DNA from: Nemopilema nomurai
Taxonomy: Eukaryota; Cnidaria; Scyphozoa; Rhizostomeae; Rhizostomatidae
DNA length: 64,000 bases
Direction: 5' to 3'
Assembly (NCBI GenBank): GCA_003864495.1
Contig: ML133410.1
Span: 372,001-436,000, forward strand
Shown: in pieces, positions 12,901-25,432 of the stretch
How the letters are laid out: every line of letters starts with the position of its first letter
How positions within the stretch are numbered: position 1 is the stretch's first letter
Notes under the pieces: model-generated
Told to the model about the DNA's origin: nothing
What the model saw: only the letters and a program-made list of their open reading frames with translations
Databases searched by the model: none
Position numbers and translations under genes: made by a program

Positions 12901-15900
12901 ACGTGCAAAAATAAACCTGAGATGGGCCATGATCGCCATTCTTTGTGCGCATGCGCTGTCACTTTACATTTAAACTTCTCGGCCAAGTATAAACAGAAGT
13001 GGAAGCTTGAGGAAAGTTTCGTTATGGCAATGGAAAGAAGTCCTGGAAACGAAAAGAAAAGAAAGTCCTAGCGCTGCCAATGAAGTATCGTTTGACGAAG
13101 GCCTTCAAAAATAGAATTCTTTTTAATTTGAGATATTCTTACCGAGATCAAATATCTACGAAGTTTGGTACTGGCCATTCTTTCGAAGGTCTGCTTTCAA
13201 TTTTTGATTAAAATGGCGCTAAGTTATGATGCCATTGCCTGGATCTCTCATCGTATATCAACATCTAAATATTCAACAATGCGTCGAAAGGAATTAAGAG
13301 TTGTCCACAATTCAATATTGTGGTTACCGAAAGAGCTAAACATTCACAAATATAAATCCACTCTCTGTAAGCAGCTGTTGGATAAATAGCGTGTTTACAA
13401 CCTGGTAAGTCGTGGCTAGTCTATCCTATTTGAAAGACCCGAAAACATTGCTTTATTTACAAATATTTCACTATGATAGCCAGTCACCAAAAATCTAAGA
13501 GCAACAGTTCCCGGTTATCGACGAGGCCTCTGTTGGCTAACATTCAAGGCCTAAAGATCACTGCCTCGCATGTTTCCTTACATTCTAAGAAGGGCTAAGC
13601 ACGTGAACAAAATACACGTGGATAGAAGCCATTGGTAAGACACACTAATGTGCTGACACATTATTATTCTAATCAACTTTTTTGGACATACGGAGCCTCG
13701 TTCTTTGATTAAAAATTTTCCCATAATGATTTGGCTAAGGAGTGGCTTTATGGCCTAAGTTTCGGCTGTGCCCATCTTAACTCGTACTTTGAAGGATGCG
13801 GGGCTGTTATCACCAGCAAATCCAATGTCTGAGTACATTTAAACCATATGATAACTTTGTGTGCTTGTTATCCGAATCTTATTCAGCAAGTAATTTCAGT
13901 TAATTCGATGGAGTCTCCTCCATATGTAAAGGAACTTAGCGATTATAATTTTCAAATTAGAATGCTTTGAAAATTGTCTCCAGTGCTGACCTCAAGGCAG
14001 TGCAGGTCAAAGAGTCCCTCAGGAGAAAGCACTTGTGATTTCTATCGAATTGAAATCCTTCAGATTGACTATAAAGATGAAACAAAGCTTTCCATCACAT
14101 GCTGGCCTAATCCTAGTCTTTTTGGATATTGAACACAAGTTAAGAGCCGGGTGATGACAAGATGGTAGACTTTGAAAAGGCAATACATCGAAAGGTGCAT
14201 ATGATAAAAATGAGAACATTCTCGAAGCTGACCAAAAAAAAGTACTGACCTTCTGCTGAGCTTATAAAGTGCCTCTTTTGTCCCATACGTCAGCAAACAA
14301 CATGCTCTTCGCCATATTTCCCTTTACAATGAGTTTGTGTGGAGCTAGTTTGTGTCGCAAATGGATCAAGCTTAAACCCACTTGAAAGTCTTCCGAAAAA
14401 GGTGGCTCTATTTCGAACTGAAAAGCAAAATGAATTTGCATTGAACATAACGTAAACGAGGTCACACCATAATTGTCGCTTTACATCGAAAACTAAAAAA
14501 CTTCAAATAACTTGTGCGAAACTATTGTATGCAATGAAAGCTCTCAAAGAGTTTGTTAATACACAATATTCACAATAGTAACTAATTCAGTGCTTCTAAT
14601 CTGTCTGCAAATGAACAATCGCCTTCTTTTAAGTGAGCAATCGAATTCAATGGAATTAATAGCAATAATATTACAACTGATACAAAGTTTGCCTTTAGAC
14701 GCAACATCGAACTGACATCTCGAAATGGGGTTTTGAGTTCCTTGAGGTGGCCAAGCTCGGTTATGGGTCATGTGTTTTTGCGTTCAGACTGGAACCAGAC
14801 GAGGTCCTCATGCTAAACATAATGGATTTCACTGTGCAGAAATCAAAAGCAGAGTGCAGCAGCTACAACAACTATGTTGAGATTCGAGGTGAGATAACAG
14901 TGTAAATATTTATCCACTTCAACAAGTAATTAAATGTCTAATAGGATATTTTGTTGGACATGATTTATGGATATTATGTTATATAGGATATTATGCCTAA
15001 AAGGCGGAACACCTTACTTGGAAATGCTCTAATGGAAAACCCTTCGCTGATCCGGAGCACTTTAGTAGTCTGTTAAAGGGCAAGATGGCATTTGTGAGAA
15101 ATTTTGCACATAAGCAACAAGGATGCTGATGCTCCAAGGCTCATATATACTGCAAGGCTTCAAGCGAAAATGTTCTCGAGTCGGTGCACATCAAATTTAA
15201 TGGGTTCAAAAGGCTCAGAAAAGGTGCACATCAAATAGATCATCTCGGATTTAAAAAGGAAGGTTTTTGCAGACTGTGATCCATGACGTAACTCAATCCA
15301 TTTGACGAATTTCTAAGACAAAGATTGCCAATGGAACCTTCATTTTCATCAAAAAGGTTAAAAGGAATATGAAAGAAATTACACACTAGAAATTGCATCT
15401 TTTCTTATAACTTGCATTGGGTTCAACCTTAGGTCCAACATTAGCTTTACATTTTCTCGTGATGTTGCTCAAGCTGTGAGACTGAAAAATCAGCTGAAAT
15501 ATTGAGGTTATGTGTTTGGAAACATATTTGAACTTCTAAACCTTGATAGGAATAAGGGTATTAAAAGATCTGGCATCGTCTTTGCAATAGGAATTATGTA
15601 GCATACATTTGGCAAGGTGTACCCAAGGTTTATTTCGTAAACAATTAGTGAGAGAATATCTCATGAAATTTCTAGGGAACACATCGGACCAGATGACCAC
15701 ATCCTTCAAGGAGAGTTGTCCGCTAACTTCCTTTTCAAGTTGCGACAGTGTTAAAAAGTGGAGCCTTCTTTTCCAGAAGAGAAGAGTCTTTGTTCACGTC
15801 AACACGATTGATACTCGTGGTGATTCGCGAGGTTTTCTAGCTGGATACACAGTTTACAAAAAAGGTGAGAAGAAGCGGAGGTCTTCTATGCATAGCTTTG

Positions 15901-16278
15901 TATTTAGAGCTGGCCTCAAGTGGCTTACTACTAGATTGGTTCAAAATCAGGTAAGTCTTTTTCTTTAGCATAATATGCAATGATGTCCCACCATGAACAA
16001 AGCGTTGACTGGCCTAAGCTTGCTTTGACATGCTCAAGCATCAGTCGTGCGCTCACCGCTAGAGCTGAGGGTTAGAAGAAAAAGATTTACCTTAAAATAT
16101 GACTTGTTATTTCTTCATTACAGCCGAAGAAACAAAAGGGTTGGTAAACAGAAAACACAATAAGTGGATTTTCAATACAGTGACAATTGGTATCATCACA
16201 GGCATCTTCATAGGCATGCTCATAGTCATGCTGACTGTTGCAAGTGTGAGCATTTGCTTGAAGAGAGGCGTCCTCTGA
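9936..16278 (+). CDS. Type I membrane protein with two CUB modules, about 310 aa
   Basis: Exons: 9936-10246, 12493-12669, 14788-14888, 15676-15864 and 16124-16278; all joins are in phase. The ATG at 9936 opens a hydrophobic signal peptide (about residues 1-25, ending VNA). The first CUB module follows. Its hallmarks are SPRWPLKYP, a Cys just before SDYVRI, and the end strand GFGFRLLY. A second module has YVEIRG, two Cys pairs and the end strand RGFLAGYTVY. The last exon codes a short basic linker, one membrane helix (from about TVTIGIITG to VASVSI) and a tiny cytoplasmic tail ending KRGVL. CUB modules bind ligands outside the cell, often through Ca2+; the partner here is unknown. The N-terminal third of the second CUB is about 30 residues short, so an exon whose length is a multiple of 3 may be hidden in the 12670-14787 intron. 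The start of exon 4 could also be 15628, but 15676 fits CUB spacing best. I know no named orthologue. Confidence 0.75.
12773..12872. repeat. Inverted (fold-back) repeat in a CUB-gene intron
   Basis: The arm at 12773-12788 (GGTTAGGGTTAACCCA) is matched at 15 of 16 bases by the reverse complement of 12857-12872. Related GGTT/AACC-rich pieces lie between and just after the arms, near 12813-12824 and 12876-12886. The ~100-bp unit could fold into a hairpin and looks like a fold-back MITE. I see no clear target-site duplication. Confidence 0.6.
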
Positions 16279-18274
16279 TAGTAGATCGTAGAAGCCAAGC
16301 GGTCAGCTGATGTGCCTACCACGCGCGATGTTGGGAGGGCAATCTGATTCTTGCAAGGGTAAAAGAAACCGCAAAAGGTTGCGACTAAAAGATGGCCTGG
16401 ATTTAAGAGAATACGGGCTGTTAAGCAAGTCTACCAATGAAGGGCTTACGCACCCCGAAAATACGAGAGGGCCCCCAACAAGGTGAACATAGGTTTAAGG
16501 ACAGAGTTTTACTAACAATAGCTAATTCCTTAATAGTCCTTAATAGATTTTGCAATATTGGTCGGATTAAAGACGTTAGAGTACCAACATCCTAGCTCTC
16601 TTGCTAATTTTGTACTACCACATTAACTTAGTATAGTTGTTAATTAAAGTAAGTTTGAATTTTTTACATTCGTCGTACACCAAACCGATGTTGTTATCTT
16701 TAGCTACCTACTTCCTTGAAAAAAGCTTTTGTGAGATATGTTTTTCTAATAAGCAGCAAAAAGGCCTATGGCAACTGAGGCTTTTACGAAATAACAAGTC
16801 ACACATTAAGGCACAGGATATGACTGACACAATTGATATGCGACAAAGACGATACACTGAAGTTAAAGAATTCCAATTTTAAATGAATCTTTGACATAGC
16901 TTGTGCTCTTTTCTCTTTAAGCTTCAGTGCTGGCATGAACTTTAGTTTAACAAACCAAAAATCGCTTCAACAAGTAAAACACATTGTTAAAGCCAAAGAT
17001 TCGCCAGTGTTTTTAGCTCATTCGAAGGTAACGATTAACAAGGTTTGTTTTAAATCTAAAAAACAAATTAAACGAAACTTAAATATTTCAATCCTTTATG
17101 AAATCAATTCAAATCACAATAAATACTATTGCAAGATTGGCGAAGAGTGAAGTTCAGTTAATGAATACTTTAAATAAGAAATACAAAGAACAAAATGGAA
17201 ATCTTGAAGATTGCTATTAACTTGCCGATACCGTGTATTTTAGCGATTTCTCAGTTACTTTATTTTACCACAACTCTTGAACGTTAAAACCTACCATAAA
17301 AATCTTTAGGCGCTTGCGTGCGAAAAATGGGAGCAGGAGTTATATGGAACAAACTAGAAATTGCCTTTCAATGAGACGGTTGTGATCTTTACTGAAATTC
17401 TTGTATCAAAATCTGATGGTCTCTGGTTCTCATTGATTTAAACTCATTGAAACCAGAATCTCGAGATATGAGTCAGAACCTAAAAGCCTAATTCGATATG
17501 TAAATAAATGTTCAAATCGATGCGTTAAAACTGACATGCAGTACGATAAATTAGTCAAGTTAATAATTTTCAAACTAAAACAAATTTTTTGACTAGAGCA
17601 AATCTCACATTAAATTATTGTTGCAACAAAATCCCTTGTAGATTAATGTTTATGTAAATAATACTTCAATAGAGAGAAGGATGCGACGAGCGAATTTACC
17701 TAGGCGTGAATCTTCAAGGGAATGTTGCAGAATGAAAATGGCTAAGCTAAAAAACATGGCTACCAGCAGTTCGTAAAAGCACAAGAGTTTTAAAAAAAAA
17801 TCTTCTATGCATGGAGTATAAAAGAGGAAGAAGATTAAACATCAATAAAGATGTTAAGATACGGGTAAAATTGACGCTGAAGCGGTCCTTGATTGTAATT
17901 GGATAAGGACAAAAAAACACACGGGAGATATGTAAATATAAAATAAGACCTGGACTGATTAAACGTCCTGAGATGAGCTTTCAAAATATTAAAAAAGATT
18001 TGTTTCAAACGAAAATTGAAGGTCTTATTGCAAAACAATTGCGGGAAGTATTACTCTAAGATTCAACCGACACTGATGTAAGATGACATGTGGTTATACC
18101 GACTCCTTTCATCAAACCATCGATTCAGTGCACGCAGCTACTAACTACCATCGATTGCTGTTATGACCAGATCTTCATTGGCGAGTGTCTATTCCCTCCA
18201 CAGCACATTCCCGCTCCCAACATAATGATACGAATCAATGACGCAATCATAATGAACTACAAATAAAAAAGAAT
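16279..18274. other. Convergent intergenic region, CUB and UROD 3' ends
   Basis: The plus-strand CUB gene and the minus-strand UROD gene converge here, so both 3' UTRs should lie in this 2-kb stretch. A minus-strand AATAAA at about 17259-17264 is a distant candidate signal for UROD. No open frame has a recognisable domain. The sequence is AT-rich, without repeats I can identify. Confidence 0.6.
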
Positions 18275-21200
18275 CTAAACGGGCGAGAGATCAGAATGAA
18301 GCATCTTCTTCGAGTACTCGTGCACAGCATTGACAAACACCTCGACATTGGCCGGATCAACGTCGGGGTAGATGCCATGTCCCAGGTTGGCAATGTAGCG
18401 ATTTGTGCCAAACAATCGCAGCATCTGCTTCACGAGGCTCCTCAGTTCTTTCTAAAATAGACGCCAGAACAAGTTGGACTCAGAAAACAAGAAGCCGCGC
18501 GGTAAACAGAATCCCATTGAGCCGACCGCGCGGGAAACTACTCAATGACGCCAGGTGGCCTAAGTTGGGAAGTCTTCCACAGACGTAGTTGCGATGAATG
18601 AAACCCGAAAAATGAATGAGGCTGTTATTACAATTCCATATATATCATAAGCTGTTTTTGCGAAACATCTGCCAGGCCCTGCCAAAGTACACGGTAATAA
18701 ACTCCCTTATTACGAAACATGGATCAGTTTTCAGAATTCAATGCTGCATACGGCAAAATAAACTAATAATGCCGCGAAAGTTATACAATCACGTCTTGGA
18801 CTTAGAAAGTACCTCTTACTAAAATATTTTTGTCGATGGAATCAAATGGGCTTAGGAAAGTCATATACAATTAAATTCAACCAGGTCAAACTGTAAATTC
18901 TGATAAACTGAGACGAGCAAATAAAATTAATATTCATGTTGAATATATTGATGATGATGATCCGTGGACAGTGGTTGGCGATTGCAATTGGCTACGCTTG
19001 CAACAGCCATGAATAGCTTTTTCAGGTAAACGTCTACAATGCAAAATATTTAAACACCTACAGCTGCTTCGTCAAAACTGTTACGTAAATCGAGACTTCC
19101 AACAACATTTGTTTTCTTCGCTATGAATAAGACTTGGATCCAAAGTAATTTCGCACGTTGGAGAACCCACGTGCTTGACATTAAAAATCTTGAAAAGCCG
19201 TGCTTTAAAGGAGGCGCTTTTGAAAAGTCTTTTGAATATCCCGCAAAAGCAGCAAAAATGCAAAGCTATGAAAATTCGAGCTAAAGAGACCGAATAGAAT
19301 ATCTATTTATGACATGAAATATCGATGAACCTCGGTTACGTAAGGTAAGAACATGCACTGGGGCAGGCAAAGTGAAATGAAGACCAACCTCGTCTGCATA
19401 CAAAGCACAGGGATCCAGGTTGCCCATTAGAGTCTGACCAGGAGCAGTTATTCGCGCATCATTGATGTTCATGGTCCAGTCGAGGGCGATGACGTCATAC
19501 TCGCTATGCGTCAGATCGCTCATGGCAAAATGGGCGCCTTTCGCAAATATGATCTAGAACGGATACACTGTCATCAGCACTGCTTCGCCAAGCATAGACG
19601 CACGGCATACGAACATGTCTTAAGGCCAAGTCATTGTAAATGAAAATTAGGACAAGAATGCGATCGAGTAAAAGGGTGTGTACAAAAATCGGAAAAATTT
19701 ATACAGAAAATTACAAGCTTCTTCCATTTCCGCCTTTTTCAAAAATGCTTGTTACTATCCATATTGCGTATCATCCAATGATTTTAGGGGGTCGTTCTCG
19801 AAATTACTCTGTGGTTACATTTATTTTGCCTGTGTTTATCGAAGTACCGACTTGAAGAAAATTAATTTATCACCCAAAAATGTTAGAGTAAAAAAAGTGC
19901 ATTGTTACAAACAGAAAAAATGCCTAACAGTAAAAATCAAACGAAGAAGTAGTGACTTTTGCGAAGAAAAATAGCTGGTAAAGGGAAGTTGCAAGTTAAT
20001 TCTAAGAACTCATTTAAAATTCCTTCCTCCTAATTTCTAAGATATACATTCTGTGCATTGCAAATGAACAGCAATTTCCTTCCTTCTGTGCGCAAGAAAA
20101 ACTATAAGATATATATACTATAAATAGAAAAATGGAAAAAACATTTCCCGCATTAAAAACACCAGCCTAATATCGAAAAGGGGATCAACTTTAGAGACAA
20201 ATGCCTAGCATATACTGACAAAAACTCCCATCCACACTTTGCAGATATCCTCTTTCAATCAAGATCACCAGGAAACTTAGTGTTCAACTTTCAGAAACCA
20301 CAATCCACTTGAAAAACATTTTCTACTTCGGAGGGAGAAGATCGGGCTACTCCGTTACCTTCCGCCCTGACAAATCGACAAGAGGATTGTTTATAACAAT
20401 ACCATGGGAACAGCATCGTCTCCGAGGGTCTGCTTGACTCTTGTGGCAATTTGATTCAAATACGGAAGTGAGTAGAGTGAAGAGAGATTCGGGGGAAGAA
20501 TATCAGCTAGAGATTCAAAAACTTGCAGGGCCTACAAAATAGAGATCGTCATGATTTGACACGGAGTGTAAAAAGGTTAAATGACTTGCTACTATAAATC
20601 AAAGCGTAATGTCTATTTGCAACGAAAGCTGTCACTTTCTACACACTGAGGGTCCAAGATTCTCGCGAACCCAGAGTCTGACTTTAAGGTGAAATTGGGG
20701 AATTTAACTATATAGATTTTAGGATTTTACAAGGAAGGATTTGGGTGCGCTGGAATATTGGCAGTAGGAAAGACGAGTACATTGTTTGACTTTAGATCGT
20801 TTGCTTTCTGATGAATTAGAGTCACTTTATGAAGAAGGCGACAGGATGTCCGTAACTGCAGCCTTTGTTAGCAGAACATGGACTGAACAACGAACTACAT
20901 CTGTTTGGATTAGAATCAGCAAAAAGGGAGAAAATTCAGCCGAAAAACTGACGAAAAACAAGCAAAGCAGCACAAACTGAAAATAGAGCAAGGCTAGGGC
21001 GCTTAGCCCGGGGCAAAACAGAATGTGAACAAATATAGAAAGGTATTTCCCTATTTTCGGAAGGTTGATTAAGTAGATTAAGAAGCTTGACAGAAAAGGC
21101 ACGAGCTGTCGGAAGCAGCAAATAATGGAACTAAAAGCTGCAATCATTCAGAACACACACAAATGCAAAATGTTTGGTGATAACGGAAAGGTGATCACGT

Positions 21201-24200
21201 TTACAGTGTAACGGCAGTCGAGATACGTGAAGAGTTTTATTCTGATGATAGGTTACGTAGAATGCTTCATGATGAGCTGGCATTAAGACAGATCTTCTTT
21301 AGCGATTCAATTGCGCATTATTTTGACTTCCATGGTTATAACCACTGCTTAAATGCTGGTAAGGTTAACAAGGTCGCATCTGATTCCTTTAAGCAACGCT
21401 GGGGTATTATAATAAGCGACAGAAGGTATGTTTTTCATGTGATTTGTACCACACAGAGAGAAGTCTTGCTCCTAGCGAGTGTTTAATGGTAGTGAAACGG
21501 TGACGTGAAGTGATGTCAAGATGGCGAATTGCTTCAAAAAAATGGTAAGGGTCAAGGGAGTCTTTTCATGAAAGTGTTCAGTAGCAACACAAAATCTGTT
21601 TTGAATCTAAAAGCAATTTTAATTGAGAAATTTATACCTGGGCACCAGCTCGTACTTGTTCAACCAGATGGTCAACAACAATGTCAGTCAGCTTCTGCAG
21701 AAGTCTAGAGCTCTCCATCTCGTTTTGGTACAACCATTTCTTGGCTGCTGACCATGTTTTGCTTCCAGACCCTTCAATCATGTAGGCCATCAAGGTCCAC
21801 TTGAATGAAAATGGGAACATTAGATTCTAGAATACATTGCTAATAGAAAAATAACAAAATTTCTTTGTACATTCAGAAAGATCTTTGCTTTTCAAAAGCA
21901 ATTCTTAAACTTCTTATTGGTGAAACAAAGAGTAGCAAACCAAAAACAGTTCTAATTCATTTACAACAAGCTTAATGACTATAATGTTTTAAAACTTACA
22001 GGGGCACCAGCAAAACCAATTAAAGGGACCTTTCCTGCCAGCTTTATCCTTGTCAGAGTGATAGCATCATACACATACTTCAATGCTTGCTTCACATCAA
22101 CTTTGAAATTCAGATTCTGAAAATTGACATGATAATGAACAATTGAAAAGTCAATGGAAATGTGGAGAACATCAATACTAAGCTGGAAACCTCTTCATGC
22201 ACTCCTAGCCACTCCTTTATACAACATGAAATATTGAATATATATTTGCCATAACATAAAATGACAGAATATAAGGGGAAAGAAACAAATCTTTGAACTA
22301 CATTTAATCTTAAAATGAAAAAACCATGTTAAAAAAACTTCGTACAAAAATTTGATCTTTGCATTTGAATTTACATTTCAGAAAATTATCAGTAAGGCCT
22401 TGATATCAAATAAAAACATTTTTAGGAACTCAAAATTAAGGCAAAAAACCTTCAAATTTATTGATATGAATTGGGCAGATACCTTTAAATCATCTGTACT
22501 TTTAAGTGGATCATCAAAAACAGGGCCCTAGAATGATTAATTTTTTTTAATCTAATGCAACCTGAAGCTGTTTCAGAGATCAGCTGGTACACCAACAATC
22601 TCATAATTTTCAAGCAACAAGAATATCTAAAATATAGACACATATTTAGATGGCATCAGTAGCGATGCCAGAGGGGCTGGATACTGGGGGTGGGGGAACA
22701 CATCCACTAGCGTCCCCTAAGGGGTGGAGGGATGTCCAACGGGGGTGGAGGGTCACATTCATTTATGTCCCACAGGGGTGGGGGGACACATGCACTTGTG
22801 TACCCTGGGGTGGAGGAACACATCCATTTATGTCCCACAGGGGTGGGGGGACACATCCACTTGTGTCCCCTGGGGGTGGGGGGTCACATTCACTTGTGTA
22901 CTACTGGTGCCGCCACTGACTAGCATCTGAAGCATATAATGAAAAACATCAATTATAGCATTGCAAAAAATTGGGTATAATGGAAAAAAGAGTTGTAAAA
23001 CAACCTGTATGGGAAAGAAGCATTCTGCAGAAGATCACACACTTTTTGGCGCACAGTTTGGTACACTATGGCAATTTTTTGGGTGTCTTTGGTACACAAT
23101 ATCATTTACAGTCATATAAATTTAGATCCAAATATGCAGTACCATTTAGTTTATCTTTGCACTAGGCACACTAGATAAATCATCAAAAGCTTTCAAGCTT
23201 CATTTGGTTTCATTACACAATGAATGTGTTTCGTACTTGTAACTAATATCTTTCACGTTAAGTATTCATGAACAGTGAATTTTTGATTTGTGGAAAAATT
23301 TGCTTTATTATGTGCAGCTTAACAGTCCTGTCAACAAATTTCTTTGTAAATCCTTTTTGCTATCTTCTTTATTGTTTTTTTTACATTGTGTGCGGGCATG
23401 GCCAGTTGGTAAGCAAGATGAACATATTTGATGGACAACCAAAGCAAGAAATATCAGCATCTGATCCACTGGAAGCCAACTTTCCTTACTGGACTGATGA
23501 ATCACCAAAAACAAGATTTTGTTGATGATGATAAATCACCCATGTTGGATCACTGACATGAAGGCAGGCTTATGCAAATTTATTGTATTTACCTTTCCAG
23601 GAACCATTTGAACCTTCATCCCAAGAACCTAAAAAATTAAAGGTAATTAACAGAGAGAGAGAATGCTAAGAAATTGAAACCAAATAAACATTCCTAGAGA
23701 GTTCAGAAAAGTAACCAACCAAAGCAAGGCTGGAACTCAAGACCTCTGACTTTGTATGTCAAGTGCTCTACCACTGACCTATCAGGTCATGCTTTCAAGC
23801 CACCACTCAAGGTTAAACTTTTTGCCCCCACTGCCTCTCTATTTTGCGGATTGCACTGAGGAGGCTCCATTACAATGTGCAGATGACCTGTTGAGTGAGA
23901 AAGGAATACCCACACCAGGAGGACTGTCAAATCCCAGACACTGGATAGGGTGGAAAAGAGTGTCATCTGGCAAAAGGATTTTAAGCCATCACTTATCAGA
24001 AAATTTCTGTCCACCAGGTTGTTTTCTTCAAACCTGCACAACATGTTTGCTCACTGAATGTGGAACTGAACTGATACTTGCCAATACAGGCTAGAACAAT
24101 AGGTGATTTGGTACTCATACAATAATACATTGACTGAGCATACCTGTGGAATGACTAGTATGTCTGAAAAGATAATGGCAGCATCCAAATCAAACCTGTT

Positions 24201-25432
24201 GATTGGCTGAAAATAAGGCAAAAATATGTACAGACTCTAAACAACCATAAAGATTGATGTGTTTATAGCATAAAAATATCCTTAAAAGAACAGAGTTCTT
24301 CCAGGCAGACATTCCACACAAACTGAATGCCAATTGTAAGTTGGTATTTAGGAAAAGCTAGGGAAAACCAGTCGAAAAAGGGCAAAAGCTATAACTGTTT
24401 TAGGGGATCCATAAACAAAGTCAGATGGTACACACTGCTTCAAATAGCCTCTAGAAATAAAAAATTTTCTAGACATATACAAATTCTTACAGTAAGACCA
24501 GATCAGATTTCACTTAAAGCTATGATAACAATTGTCCTGTTCCACCTCACACATTCTATTCAAAGCTAAAAGAAAACCCTATTCAAACACCAAACTTGTG
24601 ATGTGTATGTTGTGCGCAATCTACATCTTTACATTCACTAGTGACAAAATTTTTATACTACAAAACATTTCTCTCCACTGTTCTGACCTAATTGCCCTTA
24701 TTTTCCCGTAAATGCTGAAACTGATGTCAAAACATGGAAGCAGGCTTATGTAACACTTACTTATAACGTTGTCATCATACAAATATATATTGATTGTCAT
24801 GTGTCCAGATTGTATTTAACAAATTACCTTCTTTAAATTTTAATGAAAAATGGTAACCATGGAGGTAATAATCTACCTGCAATGTAACTTCACATGCAAT
24901 TTCTGGTGTCTGACATATTGTAAAGAAGTCATACTTTTCTCTTGTTGCTCGAAACTCTGCAATGAAGAAAAAGTAAAGAGTAACTTCATCAGTAAACCAT
25001 AAATTTAAAGCAATATAAAACCAAAATCAATTGAACAAAAATACTTTTGAAGGAAAATCAAATTATATCAAAATATAGAACAAGGGGAGTAATAGAAAAT
25101 TATTAATAAAAGTTGAACATCTGTTAATTGGTGGTAGTTGAACATCTGAATTTTTCAAATATGGATAAGATGAATCGTGACCAAATTTTTGAAGGCATTG
25201 TATTACAATATTGTAAGGCCAATCATTTCTGTCGACACGGCCTAAAACCCAACCCGTGGTCAAAAAAATGCTTCATACCTGGTAAATATCGCCCAGCCTG
25301 CCTCATGATCCAAACTGGAACCCTGTCCACAGCCTCTCCTTTCGCAGCCTTGATCAATAAATCATTTTTAAGTTCAGGAAAAGGCTTTCCATTTGAATTT
25401 CCCTCGGACGGACCTTCTAAAACTGGCGCCAT
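18275..25432 (-). CDS. UROD: Uroporphyrinogen decarboxylase, ten exons, 375 aa
   Basis: Removes four carboxyl groups from uroporphyrinogen III to give coproporphyrinogen III in heme synthesis; cytosolic homodimer. Minus-strand exons in order: 25432-25279, 24956-24877, 24206-24144, 23628-23593, 22527-22483, 22116-22000, 21799-21638, 20531-20403, 19553-19389 and 18451-18275. The first intron is phase 1 and all others are phase 0; the total is 1128 nt including the stop. The start is the only in-frame ATG before the conserved core (residues APVLEGP follow), and an upstream in-frame stop lies near 25549. Signature motifs: [16 protein letters not shown] with substrate-binding Arg44 and Arg48; FSDILVIPQ with Asp93, the equivalent of human catalytic Asp86; GFAGAPWTLM; LDWTMN; QGNLDP-like [12 protein letters not shown]; and the C-terminal NLGHGIYPD. 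Length is close to the human enzyme (367 aa), and the gene looks intact. Human UROD also has ten exons. Two mobile elements sit in its introns. Confidence 0.97.
22656..22918. mobile_element. hAT-like non-autonomous element with internal minisatellite
   Basis: Lies in the UROD intron between the exons at 22483-22527 and 23593-23628. The left end reads CAGTAGCGATGCCAG and the reverse complement of the right end reads CAGTGGCGGCACCAG, imperfect terminal inverted repeats of the CAGTGGCG type seen in hAT transposons. The eight bases outside each end (22648-22655 and 22919-22926) agree at five of eight positions and share GCAT, fitting a decayed 8-bp target duplication. There is no transposase; the inside is the G-rich minisatellite. 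The family call is inference. Confidence 0.55.
22686..22905 (+). repeat. G-rich ~33-bp minisatellite, about six copies
   Basis: Each unit has GGGGTGGGGG, then ACACATCCACTTGTGT or a close variant, then CCC. The unit is near 33 bp, so all three forward frames stay open, giving short repetitive open frames that are not genes. Runs of G4-G6 on the plus strand, one per unit, could allow G-quadruplex formation on the strand opposite to the UROD transcript. Confidence 0.8.
23715..23800 (-). mobile_element. tRNA-derived SINE head
   Basis: On the minus strand the segment contains GGTCAGTGGTAGAGCA, a clear pol III A-box of tRNA type. About 30 bp further on is GGTCTTGAGTTCCAGCC, a B-box-like sequence with one or two changes from GGTTCGAATCC. 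The rest does not fold as an intact tRNA, and the segment sits inside a UROD intron in the sense orientation of that gene. The SINE probably extends into flanking sequence, and the stretch up to about 24090 may belong to it, but I cannot fix its borders. Confidence 0.6.

Noticed and set aside
13165..13389. Possible LINE or other open frame of 74 codons in a CUB-gene intron
   Set aside because: The end (LPKELNIHKYKSTLCKQLL) is only faintly like a reverse-transcriptase tail, and nothing else nearby supports it.
22650..22930. Three plus-strand open frames rich in Gly, His and Pro
   Set aside because: They come from the ~33-bp G-rich minisatellite and not from a gene.
23715..23800. Functional tRNA gene
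   Set aside because: A and B boxes are present, but the arms do not pair into a tRNA and the B-box is altered. A SINE head explains it better.
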